DNA of 64,000 nucleotides from positions 12,535-76,534 of the forward strand of contig JBGAUT010000028.1 in NCBI GenBank assembly GCA_044228505.1. Direction: 5' to 3'. The position numbers and the translations under genes were made by a program. Shown here one piece after another: positions 32,199 to 43,075 of this stretch; within the stretch, counting starts at the first letter, position 1, and each line of letters begins with the position of its first letter. The notes under the pieces are model-generated. The model was not told the origin of the DNA and did not search any database. It saw nothing but the letters and a program-made list of their open reading frames with translations. This DNA is from JAEUKA01 sp044228505 (lineage in GTDB: Bacteria; Myxococcota_A; Polyangia; Palsa-1104; JAEUJZ01).

Positions 32199-33158
32199 TT
32201 ATTCGGCGAACAGATCGGAGAGCTTGGATAGGAGCCAGCGCGCTCGTTCTTGCGCGATGATGTTGCCGAGACGCTGCTTTTTCCAGCTTGGCTCCTCGGA
32301 GTAGACGTCGGTGGCGACCACCTGCTCGAGCAGTTTTACGAACTCGGCTTTCTTCTGCTGCGCTTGGAGTACGCCTTCGGCATACGACACGATCGAGCCG
32401 AGCTTGCGGGCCCCGTTTTGCTTTTGCGCGATGTCGAGGTGTTTTTTCGCAGCCGCCGGACCACCGCCCTGATCTTCGGACCGCGACGAGTCATAGGACA
32501 CGAAGAACTCGTGGAGGGAGCCTTCATCGAAGCTCTCGTCTAGCTCCAGCGCTCGTTCCATGAGCACTCCGACCATTGGAAAGTCCCCAAACAGCGTGGG
32601 GTCGTCCTTGGCGGTGCTGATTGCCAGCGCCCATCCCGCACCCGCCCAATACAAAAGCGGCACGTCCGCTTTGCCCACTTTCGTCAGCGCAGCCTTGGCT
32701 TCCGCCGAATTGCCGGACAACAGCGCTTTGCGAAAGCCCGGATAGCTGATGTCGAGCCCATCGAGCGCATAGTTACGACCCCGCAGGTACAGCCGACGGG
32801 CTCGCAGCCACTCCAGCTTGGCCTGACCGATGTTCTTATCTGCGGTGCGGTCGGCGTCTTGATTCACAAACGCATACGCAAACTGCACAAAGCCGCTCGA
32901 TAACGCCAAGCGAATCGGACGATGGGTTGGCAGGCTCTCGGCGAGCGTTTCCATCGTCTTTAGACCAAACGGTGCTGCTTGCCGAACCAGGGCCGGGTCG
33001 TCCTCTGTTCCGTAACCACCACCTGTCGAGGACAACGCATCGGCTGTCGCTTTTAAGGCATAGCCGCGAATGGAACAACCGCTCGACAGAAGGACCAACA
33101 GACCTGGAATGATCACCGAGCCCAACCAGCGACGACATCCCCCTAACAGCACTTGCAT
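32199..33158 (-). CDS. TRAP transporter T-component lipoprotein (TatT family)
   Basis: 319 aa from the ATG at 33158. Signal and lipobox: VIIPGLLVLLSSGCSIRG. The mature part is all-helical, with the TatT family pattern: ALSSTGGGYGTEDDPALVRQ, PFGLKTMETLAESLPTHRPI, ALSSGFVQFAYAFVNQDADR, LYLRGRNYALDGLDISYPGF and DVPLLYWAGAGWALAISTAK. In Treponema pallidum TatT is a trimeric TPR-fold lipoprotein that caps the binding protein TatP; the gene order here (TatT then binding protein) is the same. Divergent from the permease gene. It probably brings hydrophobic or bulky ligands to the DctP-like protein. Confidence 0.88.
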   Translation of the reverse strand: MQVLLGGCRRWLGSVIIPGLLVLLSSGCSIRGYALKATADALSSTGGGYGTEDDPALVRQAAPFGLKTMETLAESLPTHRPIRLALSSGFVQFAYAFVNQDADRTADKNIGQAKLEWLRARRLYLRGRNYALDGLDISYPGFRKALLSGNSAEAKAALTKVGKADVPLLYWAGAGWALAISTAKDDPTLFGDFPMVGVLMERALELDESFDEGSLHEFFVSYDSSRSEDQGGGPAAAKKHLDIAQKQNGARKLGSIVSYAEGVLQAQQKKAEFVKLLEQVVATDVYSEEPSWKKQRLGNIIAQERARWLLSKLSDLFAE

Positions 33159-33214
33159 GAATGGTTGCCTTTGGTTCCCAAAACGTGACGGCACTGTACC
33201 ATACGTTCTCTATT

Positions 33215-33223
33215 GGTATACTG
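33215..33223 (+). promoter_or_regulatory. Possible extended -10 promoter of TRAP permease
   Basis: TGGTATACT-type sequence with TATACT at 33218-33223, 13 bp before the ATG at 33236, in a locally AT-rich stretch. No ribosome site precedes the ATG, so the mRNA may have a very short leader. No good -35 was found. Confidence 0.35.
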
Positions 33224-33235
33224 CTTTCACTTCCT

Positions 33236-35377
33236 ATGGTCGATCCCTCGCCTGAAAGCTTAGCAGCCTCGCCATCTTCTCTTGATTCCAGCGGGCCGCC
33301 CGGCGGGCCGAAGGAAGCGGAGGTCGCCGAAGAAAGCCCTCACTTTGTGGAGGGAACCGGCGAAGCACCTCCCCCAGGAACCCGTCTCGAGACAGTTTTC
33401 ATCTGTTTCCTGTCATTGGCGATCGTGCTGTTGCCAGTGCTGTCGAGCCTTCGCAGCTTGGCCGATATGTTGCGCGAGTCGGCGCGGATGCCATGGCTGA
33501 CTCACTCGTTCGGCTTTGTGTTGCATAAGTTGGTGCCGACGGAGCTAGCGTGGGCGTCGATTTACGTTCAGAACGGCACGGTCTGGATCGGCTTTCTTGG
33601 GGCGCTGCTCGCGGTGGCGGGTGGCAAACATCTGGGACTGTCGACGACAGGCTTTATGCCTCGGGGACCGCTGCGGAGTGCTGCCGAGGGCTTTTGTTCG
33701 ACGGTGTTTGTGCTTGTCACGCTGGTCCTTACCTATGCCGCTGCGCGCATGGTGGCGGTCGAACGAGCCAATGGTGACAACGACTTGTTACCGGGCGGCG
33801 TTCACAAGTGGTTCGTCCAGATCATCATCCCGGTGGTGTTTGGGCTGATGGCACCTCGGGCGGCGTGGCGGGCACTCGATCCCAATGCTGTGTCAGGACA
33901 TGGCGCGCCAGACTCGGAGCCGCACCCACCGATGAGTCCACGGCGACAGAAGCTGCGCTGGGTGGTGTGTGGGGTGGTCTTTGTGCTGGCGGTGGCGATG
34001 TTTGTGATCGGCTTTGGGCACGACAACTCGCCCAAGCTGCAAGGCGTGGTGGGTCGGGTGGACAAGCTGGTTGGCTTGGTGAAGTGGCTTGGCATCGCAT
34101 CGACGGGCATCGGCTTCTTTTTGGGTCTGCCGGTGTTCGTCGTGATGGCGGGTCTGGCCATGACGCTGTTCTTTTCAGCCGGTACCCCGATAGCAGCCCT
34201 GCCACTAGAGACGCTGCGGCTGGTCGCCAATCCATCGCTCCCGGCGATTCCGCTGCTCACGATCGCGGGCTATGTGCTGGCTTCGGGTCGGTCTTCCCAC
34301 CGCTTGGTGCGCGCCTACAAGAGCGTGCTCGGCTGGATTCCCGGTGGCATGGCGATCATGGTGGTCATCGTCTGCGCCGTCTTCACGACGTTTACTGGGG
34401 CTTCGGGCGTCACCATCCTCGCGCTGGGGGGGCTGGTCTACCCGATGCTGGTCCGTGACGGGTATCCCAAGGGTTTTTCGCTCGGCATGGTCACTGCCGC
34501 AGGTAGCTTGGGTCTGCTCTTTCCGCCGAGCTTGCCGGTGATCCTGTATTCGGTCGCGGCCAGCGCGCCGGGCTCCGTGGCCCCGGTGGCGGTCGATCAG
34601 CTCTTCATCGGAGGCTTTTTGCCGGGTCTGAGCTTGGTGGTGCTGGTATCGCTCTACGGCATGTACCAGGGTCACAGGTCCAATGCGCCGCGCCAGGCCT
34701 TCGTTTGGAAAGAAGCGCGTTCCGCGATCTGGGCGGCCAAGTGGGACATCGTGGTGCCGATTGTGGTCATGGGCTCGTTTCTGTCCGGTGTGGCCACCAT
34801 CGTCGAGTCGGCCGCGATTGGTGCAGCCTATGCCTTGATCATTGAGCTGGTGGTCTTTCGCGACATGCATCCGATTCGCGAGCTACCGGCGGCGCTGCTC
34901 CATGCGGCGACCCTGGTGGGTGCGGTCGTGGTGCTACTCGGTGTGGCGCTTGGACTGACCAACTACCTGGTCGAAGCCGAGGTACCGACCAAGCTGGTCG
35001 AGTGGGTGCAGCATCACATCCATTCGCGCTGGGTGTTCCTGCTGGTGTTAAACATTGGCCTGCTCATCCTCGGGAGCGTGCTGGAGATCTACTCGGCGAT
35101 TGTGGTGCTGGTACCGCTCGTGGCCCCGCTCGGCGTGGCGTTCGACGTAAACCCGGTTCACCTCGGCGTGATCTTCCTGTGCAACCTGGAGCTTGGCTTC
35201 CTGTGTCCACCGATGGGCCTGAACTTGTTTCTATCGGCGACTCGGTTCCACAAGCCGCTGCCGTATCTGTATCGCGAGGCGATGCCGTTCCTTGGGATCA
35301 TGACCATCGGCGTACTGTTTGTGACCTACGTGCCCAGCGTCACCCTGTGGCTGTTGCGGGTGCTTGGGAAGGCCTAG
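33236..35377 (+). CDS. Fused TRAP transporter permease (DctQ-DctM type)
   Basis: 713 aa from the ATG at 33236; the ATG at 33161 would leave only 2 bp to the divergent gene. An acidic cytoplasmic N-terminus precedes a ~230-residue region with four or five helices resembling DctQ (FICFLSLAIVLLPVLSSL, TVWIGFLGALLAVAGGKHLG, GFCSTVFVLVTLVLTYAAAR). A DctM-like part with about 13 helices follows (LGIASTGIGFFLGLPVFVVM, SLPAIPLLTIAGYVLASGRS, VFTTFTGASGVTILALGGLV, GSLGLLFPPSLPVILYSVAA). TRAP permeases drive solute uptake with a sodium gradient using the periplasmic binding protein. It forms a functional cluster with the divergent TatT, DctP and small membrane protein genes. Confidence 0.93.
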   Translation: MVDPSPESLAASPSSLDSSGPPGGPKEAEVAEESPHFVEGTGEAPPPGTRLETVFICFLSLAIVLLPVLSSLRSLADMLRESARMPWLTHSFGFVLHKLVPTELAWASIYVQNGTVWIGFLGALLAVAGGKHLGLSTTGFMPRGPLRSAAEGFCSTVFVLVTLVLTYAAARMVAVERANGDNDLLPGGVHKWFVQIIIPVVFGLMAPRAAWRALDPNAVSGHGAPDSEPHPPMSPRRQKLRWVVCGVVFVLAVAMFVIGFGHDNSPKLQGVVGRVDKLVGLVKWLGIASTGIGFFLGLPVFVVMAGLAMTLFFSAGTPIAALPLETLRLVANPSLPAIPLLTIAGYVLASGRSSHRLVRAYKSVLGWIPGGMAIMVVIVCAVFTTFTGASGVTILALGGLVYPMLVRDGYPKGFSLGMVTAAGSLGLLFPPSLPVILYSVAASAPGSVAPVAVDQLFIGGFLPGLSLVVLVSLYGMYQGHRSNAPRQAFVWKEARSAIWAAKWDIVVPIVVMGSFLSGVATIVESAAIGAAYALIIELVVFRDMHPIRELPAALLHAATLVGAVVVLLGVALGLTNYLVEAEVPTKLVEWVQHHIHSRWVFLLVLNIGLLILGSVLEIYSAIVVLVPLVAPLGVAFDVNPVHLGVIFLCNLELGFLCPPMGLNLFLSATRFHKPLPYLYREAMPFLGIMTIGVLFVTYVPSVTLWLLRVLGKA

Positions 35378-35383
35378 CCGCTG

Positions 35384-36460
35384 ATGCTGCTGGCGTTGAG
35401 TAGCCTCCTTGGAGCAACGGGCGGTATTCCCTCCTTTAATCGGTTGTTATGCCGGGCTGCGGCCGAGTTTGCGGCGGAGCACGGGCGACAGTTGCATGTG
35501 GTGGCGCTGACCGACCCGCTCAACGCCGAGCCGGGCTTTGTTGGGACGCTTGCGCATCGGCCCGGTCAGCCGCCGAGCTATACGGCTTGCGTGGGCGACC
35601 GGCCCCGGTTTGCGCGCTCGGTGCTTGGCCACCTCGGACGTGGGCGGTTGGTGGTGATGGGGCACGTGAACTTGTCGCCACTCGGGGTGCCGTTCGGGCG
35701 GTTTGGGGTGATCGCGCATGGCACCGATGTGTGGACGCGGCTGCCCACCCTGCGCAGGCTTGCGCTCCAGCAGGCCACGGTGGCGGCAGGGGTCAGCGAG
35801 CACACGCTCCAGCAGCTCTGTCAGGTGCAGGGCGTGCTGGTCGGGCACTGCCAGCGGCTCGTGAACGCGCTGGATGAAACGAACTTGGCCGACAGTGCGG
35901 CGACGCCATCCACGGCGGTGCAAGCGAGTCCGCGACTGCGGGTGGTGAGCATCACCCGGCTGCACCCGAGCGAGCCCAAGGGCATCGATCTGGTGATCCG
36001 AAGCCTGCCGAGTCTGCCGCAGGTCGATTACGAGATCATCGGCGAAGGCGAGGCGACTCCGGCGCTGCGGGCCCTGGCCGACAAGCTGCACGTGTCCGAC
36101 CGGGTGCAGTTCCTCGGGCGACTGTCGGAAGCGGACAAGCATGCCGCGCTCGCTCGCTGTCACGCGCTGGTGCTGCCCTCGAGCAACGAAGGCTTCGGGA
36201 TCGTCTACCTAGAAGCGATGGCCCACCACAAGCCGTGTCTGGCCGCTCGGGTCGGCGGCGCGCCGGAAGTGGTACTCAATGAAGAAACCGGGCTGGTGGT
36301 TTCGCCCACCTGGGAGGCGGTACGGGATGGACTGGCTCGGCTGACCGACCCGGCGCTGCGAAAGAGGCTGGGGGAGGCGGGTTATCGGCGGCTGTGGTCG
36401 CGCTACACCTATCCCGAGTTCGCCCGGTACGCCCATCAGATGTTTGCGCGACTGACCTGA
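35384..36460 (+). CDS. GT4 family glycosyltransferase
   Basis: 358 aa, starting 6 bp after the TRAP permease stop. GT-B fold retaining glycosyltransferase: the N-terminal glycine loop LGATGGIPSFNRLL, then the C-terminal nucleotide-sugar domain with RLHPSEPKGIDLVIRSLPSL, VQFLGRLSEADKHAALARCH and the E-x7-E motif in SSNEGFGIVYLEAMAHHKPC. This is the GT4 (glycosyltransferase group 1) pattern, used in polysaccharide, O-antigen or glycolipid synthesis. The acceptor cannot be told. Position suggests read-through from the TRAP gene, though a functional link is not obvious. Confidence 0.9.
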   Translation: MLLALSSLLGATGGIPSFNRLLCRAAAEFAAEHGRQLHVVALTDPLNAEPGFVGTLAHRPGQPPSYTACVGDRPRFARSVLGHLGRGRLVVMGHVNLSPLGVPFGRFGVIAHGTDVWTRLPTLRRLALQQATVAAGVSEHTLQQLCQVQGVLVGHCQRLVNALDETNLADSAATPSTAVQASPRLRVVSITRLHPSEPKGIDLVIRSLPSLPQVDYEIIGEGEATPALRALADKLHVSDRVQFLGRLSEADKHAALARCHALVLPSSNEGFGIVYLEAMAHHKPCLAARVGGAPEVVLNEETGLVVSPTWEAVRDGLARLTDPALRKRLGEAGYRRLWSRYTYPEFARYAHQMFARLT

Positions 36461-36484
36461 TCTCGCGCTCCCACGGACCCAAGA

Positions 36485-36629
36485 GGGCCCCCAACCAAGG
36501 CGATGTGGTGATCGAAGGCCCTAAGCAGGGCCCCCAACCAAGGCGATGTGGTGATCGAAGGCCCTAAGCAGGGCCCCCAACCAAGGCGATGTGGTGATCA
36601 AAGGCCCTAAGCAGGGCCCCAACCGCTTT
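36485..36629. repeat. 43-bp tandem repeat with hairpin junctions
   Basis: Units start at 36485, 36528 and 36571, with a partial fourth from 36614. Each is GGGCCCCCAACCAAGGCGAT followed by GTGGTGATCGAAGGCCCTAA and GCA, nearly identical. Every junction forms GGCCCT-AAGC-AGGGCC, a 6-bp stem with a 4-nt loop, giving three hairpins in a row between the glycosyltransferase and the next gene. These may end transcription of the upstream unit or protect its 3' end. Confidence 0.9.
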
Positions 36630-36673
36630 TCGTCGGTGCTGTTAGGGGTCGGGTTTGCTAGGGTGGGCATAGA

Positions 36674-37918
36674 GTGGCAAGCGTGGTGACGAGTCAGCTT
36701 CGGCGTGCGATGTGGGCGGTGGGGCTGTCGCTGGCACTGCATGGCGTGCCGGCGATCGTGCTGTCGTCGCTCTCGCTTCTGGATCGGCTGCTGCCACCAC
36801 CGCCGGTGACCTGGGAGATCGTGCCCGCCAAGCGGAAGGCACCGCCTTCGCTGCTTGTGCCGCCGCCAGCGCCGCCAGCACCGGTGACGCCCAAGGACAG
36901 CGAGCCTTCGCACCGGGCCGAGCGTCCTCGTGCTTCTGAACCGGGCGGACGGATTGGCAAGCCCGCCGAGCCCAAGACGCCCGCGCTGCGCAGCCTCCAT
37001 GGGGTGGGGCCGGAGTCGATGGAGCAGGACTTGGGGCTGCGGCTGCTGCTGCGACTGCCGGAGGTGGCCCGCTCACCCCATCGCCAGGCGGTGGCGGGAC
37101 TCCTGGGGGCGTTTCCGGACTCGCGGCTGCTCGTGGCGGGCAGCAGTGTCGCCTCGGGGGACGCACTGGCAGAGGCGCTGTTTCAGTCGGCAGAGGTGCT
37201 GGTGATTGCCACGACCGATCCCTCGGGACAGCGGCGCAGTCAGACCGCGCTTATTGCCGTGGGTCGCAAGCTGCGGTCGCTGTACGAGCAGCTCACCTTG
37301 CGACGGGTGCCGACCTGGGACGATCGAGAGCTATTGTTCGATGGGACCGACCTGCTCGCGTTTCTGCCACGTCCGGTGGTGCCGCCGGTTCCTCCCGCAG
37401 GTGATTCCACGAGCGCTGATGCTGGAGTACCGCCGTCACCGCCGAGCCTGGTCGAGCAGCTTCCCGCCTTGCGGCGCTCATTGCCCAAGGGAGGGCCGCC
37501 GCTGTCTGCCGAGATCTTTAACGTCCAAAAGCGGCTGCGGCTGCGCGGAGGACTGCCGACGCCGACGCTGGTGCAGTTGTCCTTGTCTGCCGATCTCGAC
37601 CCGCAGGTGCAGGGGCGACTGGTGCTCAGTTCCCCCGAAGAAGCGGCCCAGCTTCGAGAGGCACTGCTTGGGATTGGCGACAAGCTGCGGGGCGACTGGC
37701 GCTTCAAGCTGATGGGAATCTCGACCGTCCTCGATCACCTTCAGTTTGTGGTCAAAGGCAGTGAGCTACTCGTCACCGGGTTTGTGACGGGCGCGACGCT
37801 GCATTCGCTGCTGGGACTTGGGGCCGGGGCGCTTCAGATCATTCCATCGGGAGCGCCACCGCCGCCGCCGGATCTACTGTCCCCACCGGTTGCCGATGCC
37901 GGTGCAGACGCTCAGTGA
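36674..37918 (+). CDS. TonB-like anchored protein of unknown function
   Basis: 414 aa, GTG at 36674 (two further in-frame GTGs follow within 15 bp). A short cytoplasmic start and one membrane helix (WAVGLSLALHGVPAIVLSSL) are followed by a Pro/Lys-rich stretch (LPPPPVTWEIVPAKRKAPPS, then PPPAPPAPVTPK), as in TonB-type energy-transducing or periplasm-spanning proteins. The C-terminal ~290 residues are an unrecognised alpha/beta region containing repeated patterns (RLLLRLPEVARSPHRQAVAG, QSAEVLVIATTDPSGQRRSQ, LVLSSPEEAAQLREALLGIG). It ends in a Pro/Ala tail. A proposed role linking inner membrane to envelope is inference only. Confidence 0.65.
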   Translation: MASVVTSQLRRAMWAVGLSLALHGVPAIVLSSLSLLDRLLPPPPVTWEIVPAKRKAPPSLLVPPPAPPAPVTPKDSEPSHRAERPRASEPGGRIGKPAEPKTPALRSLHGVGPESMEQDLGLRLLLRLPEVARSPHRQAVAGLLGAFPDSRLLVAGSSVASGDALAEALFQSAEVLVIATTDPSGQRRSQTALIAVGRKLRSLYEQLTLRRVPTWDDRELLFDGTDLLAFLPRPVVPPVPPAGDSTSADAGVPPSPPSLVEQLPALRRSLPKGGPPLSAEIFNVQKRLRLRGGLPTPTLVQLSLSADLDPQVQGRLVLSSPEEAAQLREALLGIGDKLRGDWRFKLMGISTVLDHLQFVVKGSELLVTGFVTGATLHSLLGLGAGALQIIPSGAPPPPPDLLSPPVADAGADAQ

Positions 37919-37940
37919 GCGGGTCGAGCGCGGATCTTGC

Positions 37941-38570
37941 CTATCCAGTCACCAGCGCGGCCCGTGGATCGGCCTGCCACTCTGTTAGGGTCGGTGCGCT
38001 GCGATCCTTGTCGGCGAGGAGTGGTCCGCTCGCGGTGATCTCCTTGTACAGCGCTCGCAGGGACGGATCACAGAGCGACCAGTCGAGATCGGGGGCGAGC
38101 GGCGAGATGCCTGCTTCGGCCGCCGGATTCCACGCTGCGGTGCAGAAGTATTCAATCACCGTCTCTTCGGGCAGGAGCGTGCCGTGTGCAAATCCGGGCG
38201 GGATCCAGATCCACTCGGCGTAGTCACGGTCGCGCAGAGCGGGCAGGTCGTAGCCGATGATCTGGCCAAATGTTGCGGAGCCGGGCCGGATATCGAGCGC
38301 AAAGTCGACGAGTCGTCCGTGGAGGGCCCGCACCAGCTTGCCCATCTTGGGTTGCCACTGGAAGTGCAGGCCGCGCAGGGTGCCGCGCTTCGAAAAGGCC
38401 TCGTTGCACTGCACAAATGGCAGCGGGATCGCCTGCGCCAGCTCGGGATGGCTGGCAAAGTCGGACGCTCGAAAGTGCTCGCTGAAGTAACCACGCTCGT
38501 CACAAAAGCGAGCAAAACGCACGACTTTGACGTCGGCAATCGCCAGTGGGGTGCAAGACAGGATCTTCAT
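37941..38570 (-). CDS. rfbC: dTDP-4-dehydrorhamnose 3,5-epimerase family protein
   Basis: 209 aa, ATG at 38570. Cupin-fold epimerase that converts dTDP-4-keto-6-deoxy-glucose to the rhamnose precursor. Visible family motifs: RFCDERGYFSEHFRASDF, FVQCNEAFSKRGTLRGLHFQ (with the catalytic His of RGLHFQ), VRALHGRLVDFALDIRPGSA and WIWIPPGFAHGTLLPEETVI. The length is slightly above the usual 180-190. No other rhamnose genes are nearby. It lies 12 bp beyond the uvrA stop and reads in the same direction, so it may be transcribed from the uvrA side; its product may feed a glycan assembled elsewhere. Confidence 0.9.
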   Translation of the reverse strand: MKILSCTPLAIADVKVVRFARFCDERGYFSEHFRASDFASHPELAQAIPLPFVQCNEAFSKRGTLRGLHFQWQPKMGKLVRALHGRLVDFALDIRPGSATFGQIIGYDLPALRDRDYAEWIWIPPGFAHGTLLPEETVIEYFCTAAWNPAAEAGISPLAPDLDWSLCDPSLRALYKEITASGPLLADKDRSAPTLTEWQADPRAALVTG

Positions 38571-38582
38571 CGCGGCATCGTC

Positions 38583-41492
<2,910 letters not shown>

Positions 41493-41687
41493 GCGTTTGC
41501 CTTGCCTGCCGCTAGAGCGAGCCCCGCTGTGCTGGCGGTGACGGATCTGCGCACATAGCAGGCTTGGTCATAACATGAGCGCAGCTTTTGCCACAACCTC
41601 TGACATGTGGTGATTTTGCGATTTGCCCGAGACTTCGTGTCCCGCTTGTCGGGGACGCGGGCATTTTGACGGTGCTTAAGTGGGCTT

Positions 41688-43028
41688 ATGGTTTTGCTTG
41701 GCCAAGCCGGTCCGGGTATGGTGCCGGGCATGTGTGGTCGTGAGCGATTTTGGCTGCTTCGATCTGGTCTGCGAATCGGGCTGGGGATCATCACCTCGCT
41801 CGGGGCGAGTGGCTGTGCCTCGGGGGGGGGCGATGTTGACGCGGGCGGTGAAGTGGTCGCTTGGCCAACCTCGGATCTGGCGACAGTGGGTGCGGTGGAC
41901 TTGGCGTTACCGGGTGACATGGCGGCTACCGATTCCGACGTGAATGTTCTGCCAGGCGATACGGTGCTGCGCGTTCACTACCCACGGAACGATGCTCGCT
42001 ATTCCAAGGTCAGCGTTCGCGGTGATGGCTCGGGTCTTTCGTGGACGGCTGGACGGACCATGACCAAGGTCGGCGATGGACTGTTCCAGACCAAGGTGCG
42101 AGGTGCGACGGCAGCGATCGAATGGAAGCCACTCCTCGACGATTCCACTTGGGCTCGGGGAAAGAATTTCGTGGCACAGCCGGGGCAGACAGTTGATGTC
42201 TATCCGCACTTTGTGACCGCGAAAGGACGCTATCTGCGGCTGGATGCGGTTCGCTCGACGGTGCTTGGGAATTCTCGTGGGGTGTGGCTCTATCTGCCAC
42301 CCAGCTTTGATGAAAACCCAGAGGCTCGCTATCCGGTGCTGTGCATGCACGACGGACAAAACCTGCTCGATCCGCGCTATGCGTTCGGAGGGCGGACCTG
42401 GCAAGTGTCGCAGACACTCGATGCGGGAATCGATGCACTCGATCCTGCGGATAGCCTGCCCGAGGTCGTGGTGATCGGGCCCGAAAATACCGACCGTCGA
42501 GTGTACGAGTACACACCCTCGAAGACCAGCGAGCCGCGCTATCTCGATAGCGGTGGTGGTGACCTCTATCTTCGCTTTCTTGTCGAGGAACTGCTGCCGC
42601 AGATGACCAACCTGGAAGCGCCGGTCAAGCTCAAGGGTCGGTTGGTGAGCGATGCCGGCAAGACGACGTTGGCTGGATCGTCGCTGGGGGGCCTGATTAC
42701 CGCGTATGCGGGGGTGAAGAAACCCGATGTCTTTGGCCGGATTGGCGTTTTTTCTCCGTCGACGTGGTGGGATAACCTGTTCATCATTGCAGCGGTCAAA
42801 GCCAGCAGCGCCAAGCCGATTCGGGTCTATGTCGATAGCGGCAATGCGGGCGGAGACAGCGGGGATGACTGGCGCAACACCGCGAACCTGGCCCAGGCCT
42901 ACCGCGATCTTGGTTTTCGCGACGGAGTAAACCTCCAGTACGTCTTAGAACCGGGTGGAGCGCACAATGAAGATGCGTGGGCTCGGCGTCTCCCTGCTGC
43001 GCTGCGCTTCTTGCTGGCTGGGCTCTAG
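41688..43028 (+). CDS. Esterase family lipoprotein (enterochelin-esterase-like)
   Basis: Up to 446 aa from the ATG at 41688; ATGs at 41718 and 41730 are alternatives that would shorten the signal. The lipobox is SLGASGCASGGG. An N-terminal beta-sandwich-like part (VLRVHYPRNDARYSKVSVRG) precedes an alpha/beta hydrolase of the esterase (Fes/IroE, PF00756-like) family: RGVWLYLPPSFDENPEARYP, VLCMHDGQNLLDP, nucleophile Ser in TTLAGSSLGGLITAYAG, and the terminal His in LEPGGAHNEDAW. Substrates in this family range from siderophore esters to acyl or feruloyl esters. It is probably on the outer face of the cell. Confidence 0.82.
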   Translation: MVLLGQAGPGMVPGMCGRERFWLLRSGLRIGLGIITSLGASGCASGGGDVDAGGEVVAWPTSDLATVGAVDLALPGDMAATDSDVNVLPGDTVLRVHYPRNDARYSKVSVRGDGSGLSWTAGRTMTKVGDGLFQTKVRGATAAIEWKPLLDDSTWARGKNFVAQPGQTVDVYPHFVTAKGRYLRLDAVRSTVLGNSRGVWLYLPPSFDENPEARYPVLCMHDGQNLLDPRYAFGGRTWQVSQTLDAGIDALDPADSLPEVVVIGPENTDRRVYEYTPSKTSEPRYLDSGGGDLYLRFLVEELLPQMTNLEAPVKLKGRLVSDAGKTTLAGSSLGGLITAYAGVKKPDVFGRIGVFSPSTWWDNLFIIAAVKASSAKPIRVYVDSGNAGGDSGDDWRNTANLAQAYRDLGFRDGVNLQYVLEPGGAHNEDAWARRLPAALRFLLAGL

Positions 43029-43075
43029 CAGTACGTCCTGTCGACACTTGTCACGTTAGGAGGGCTCTTTCCGAC

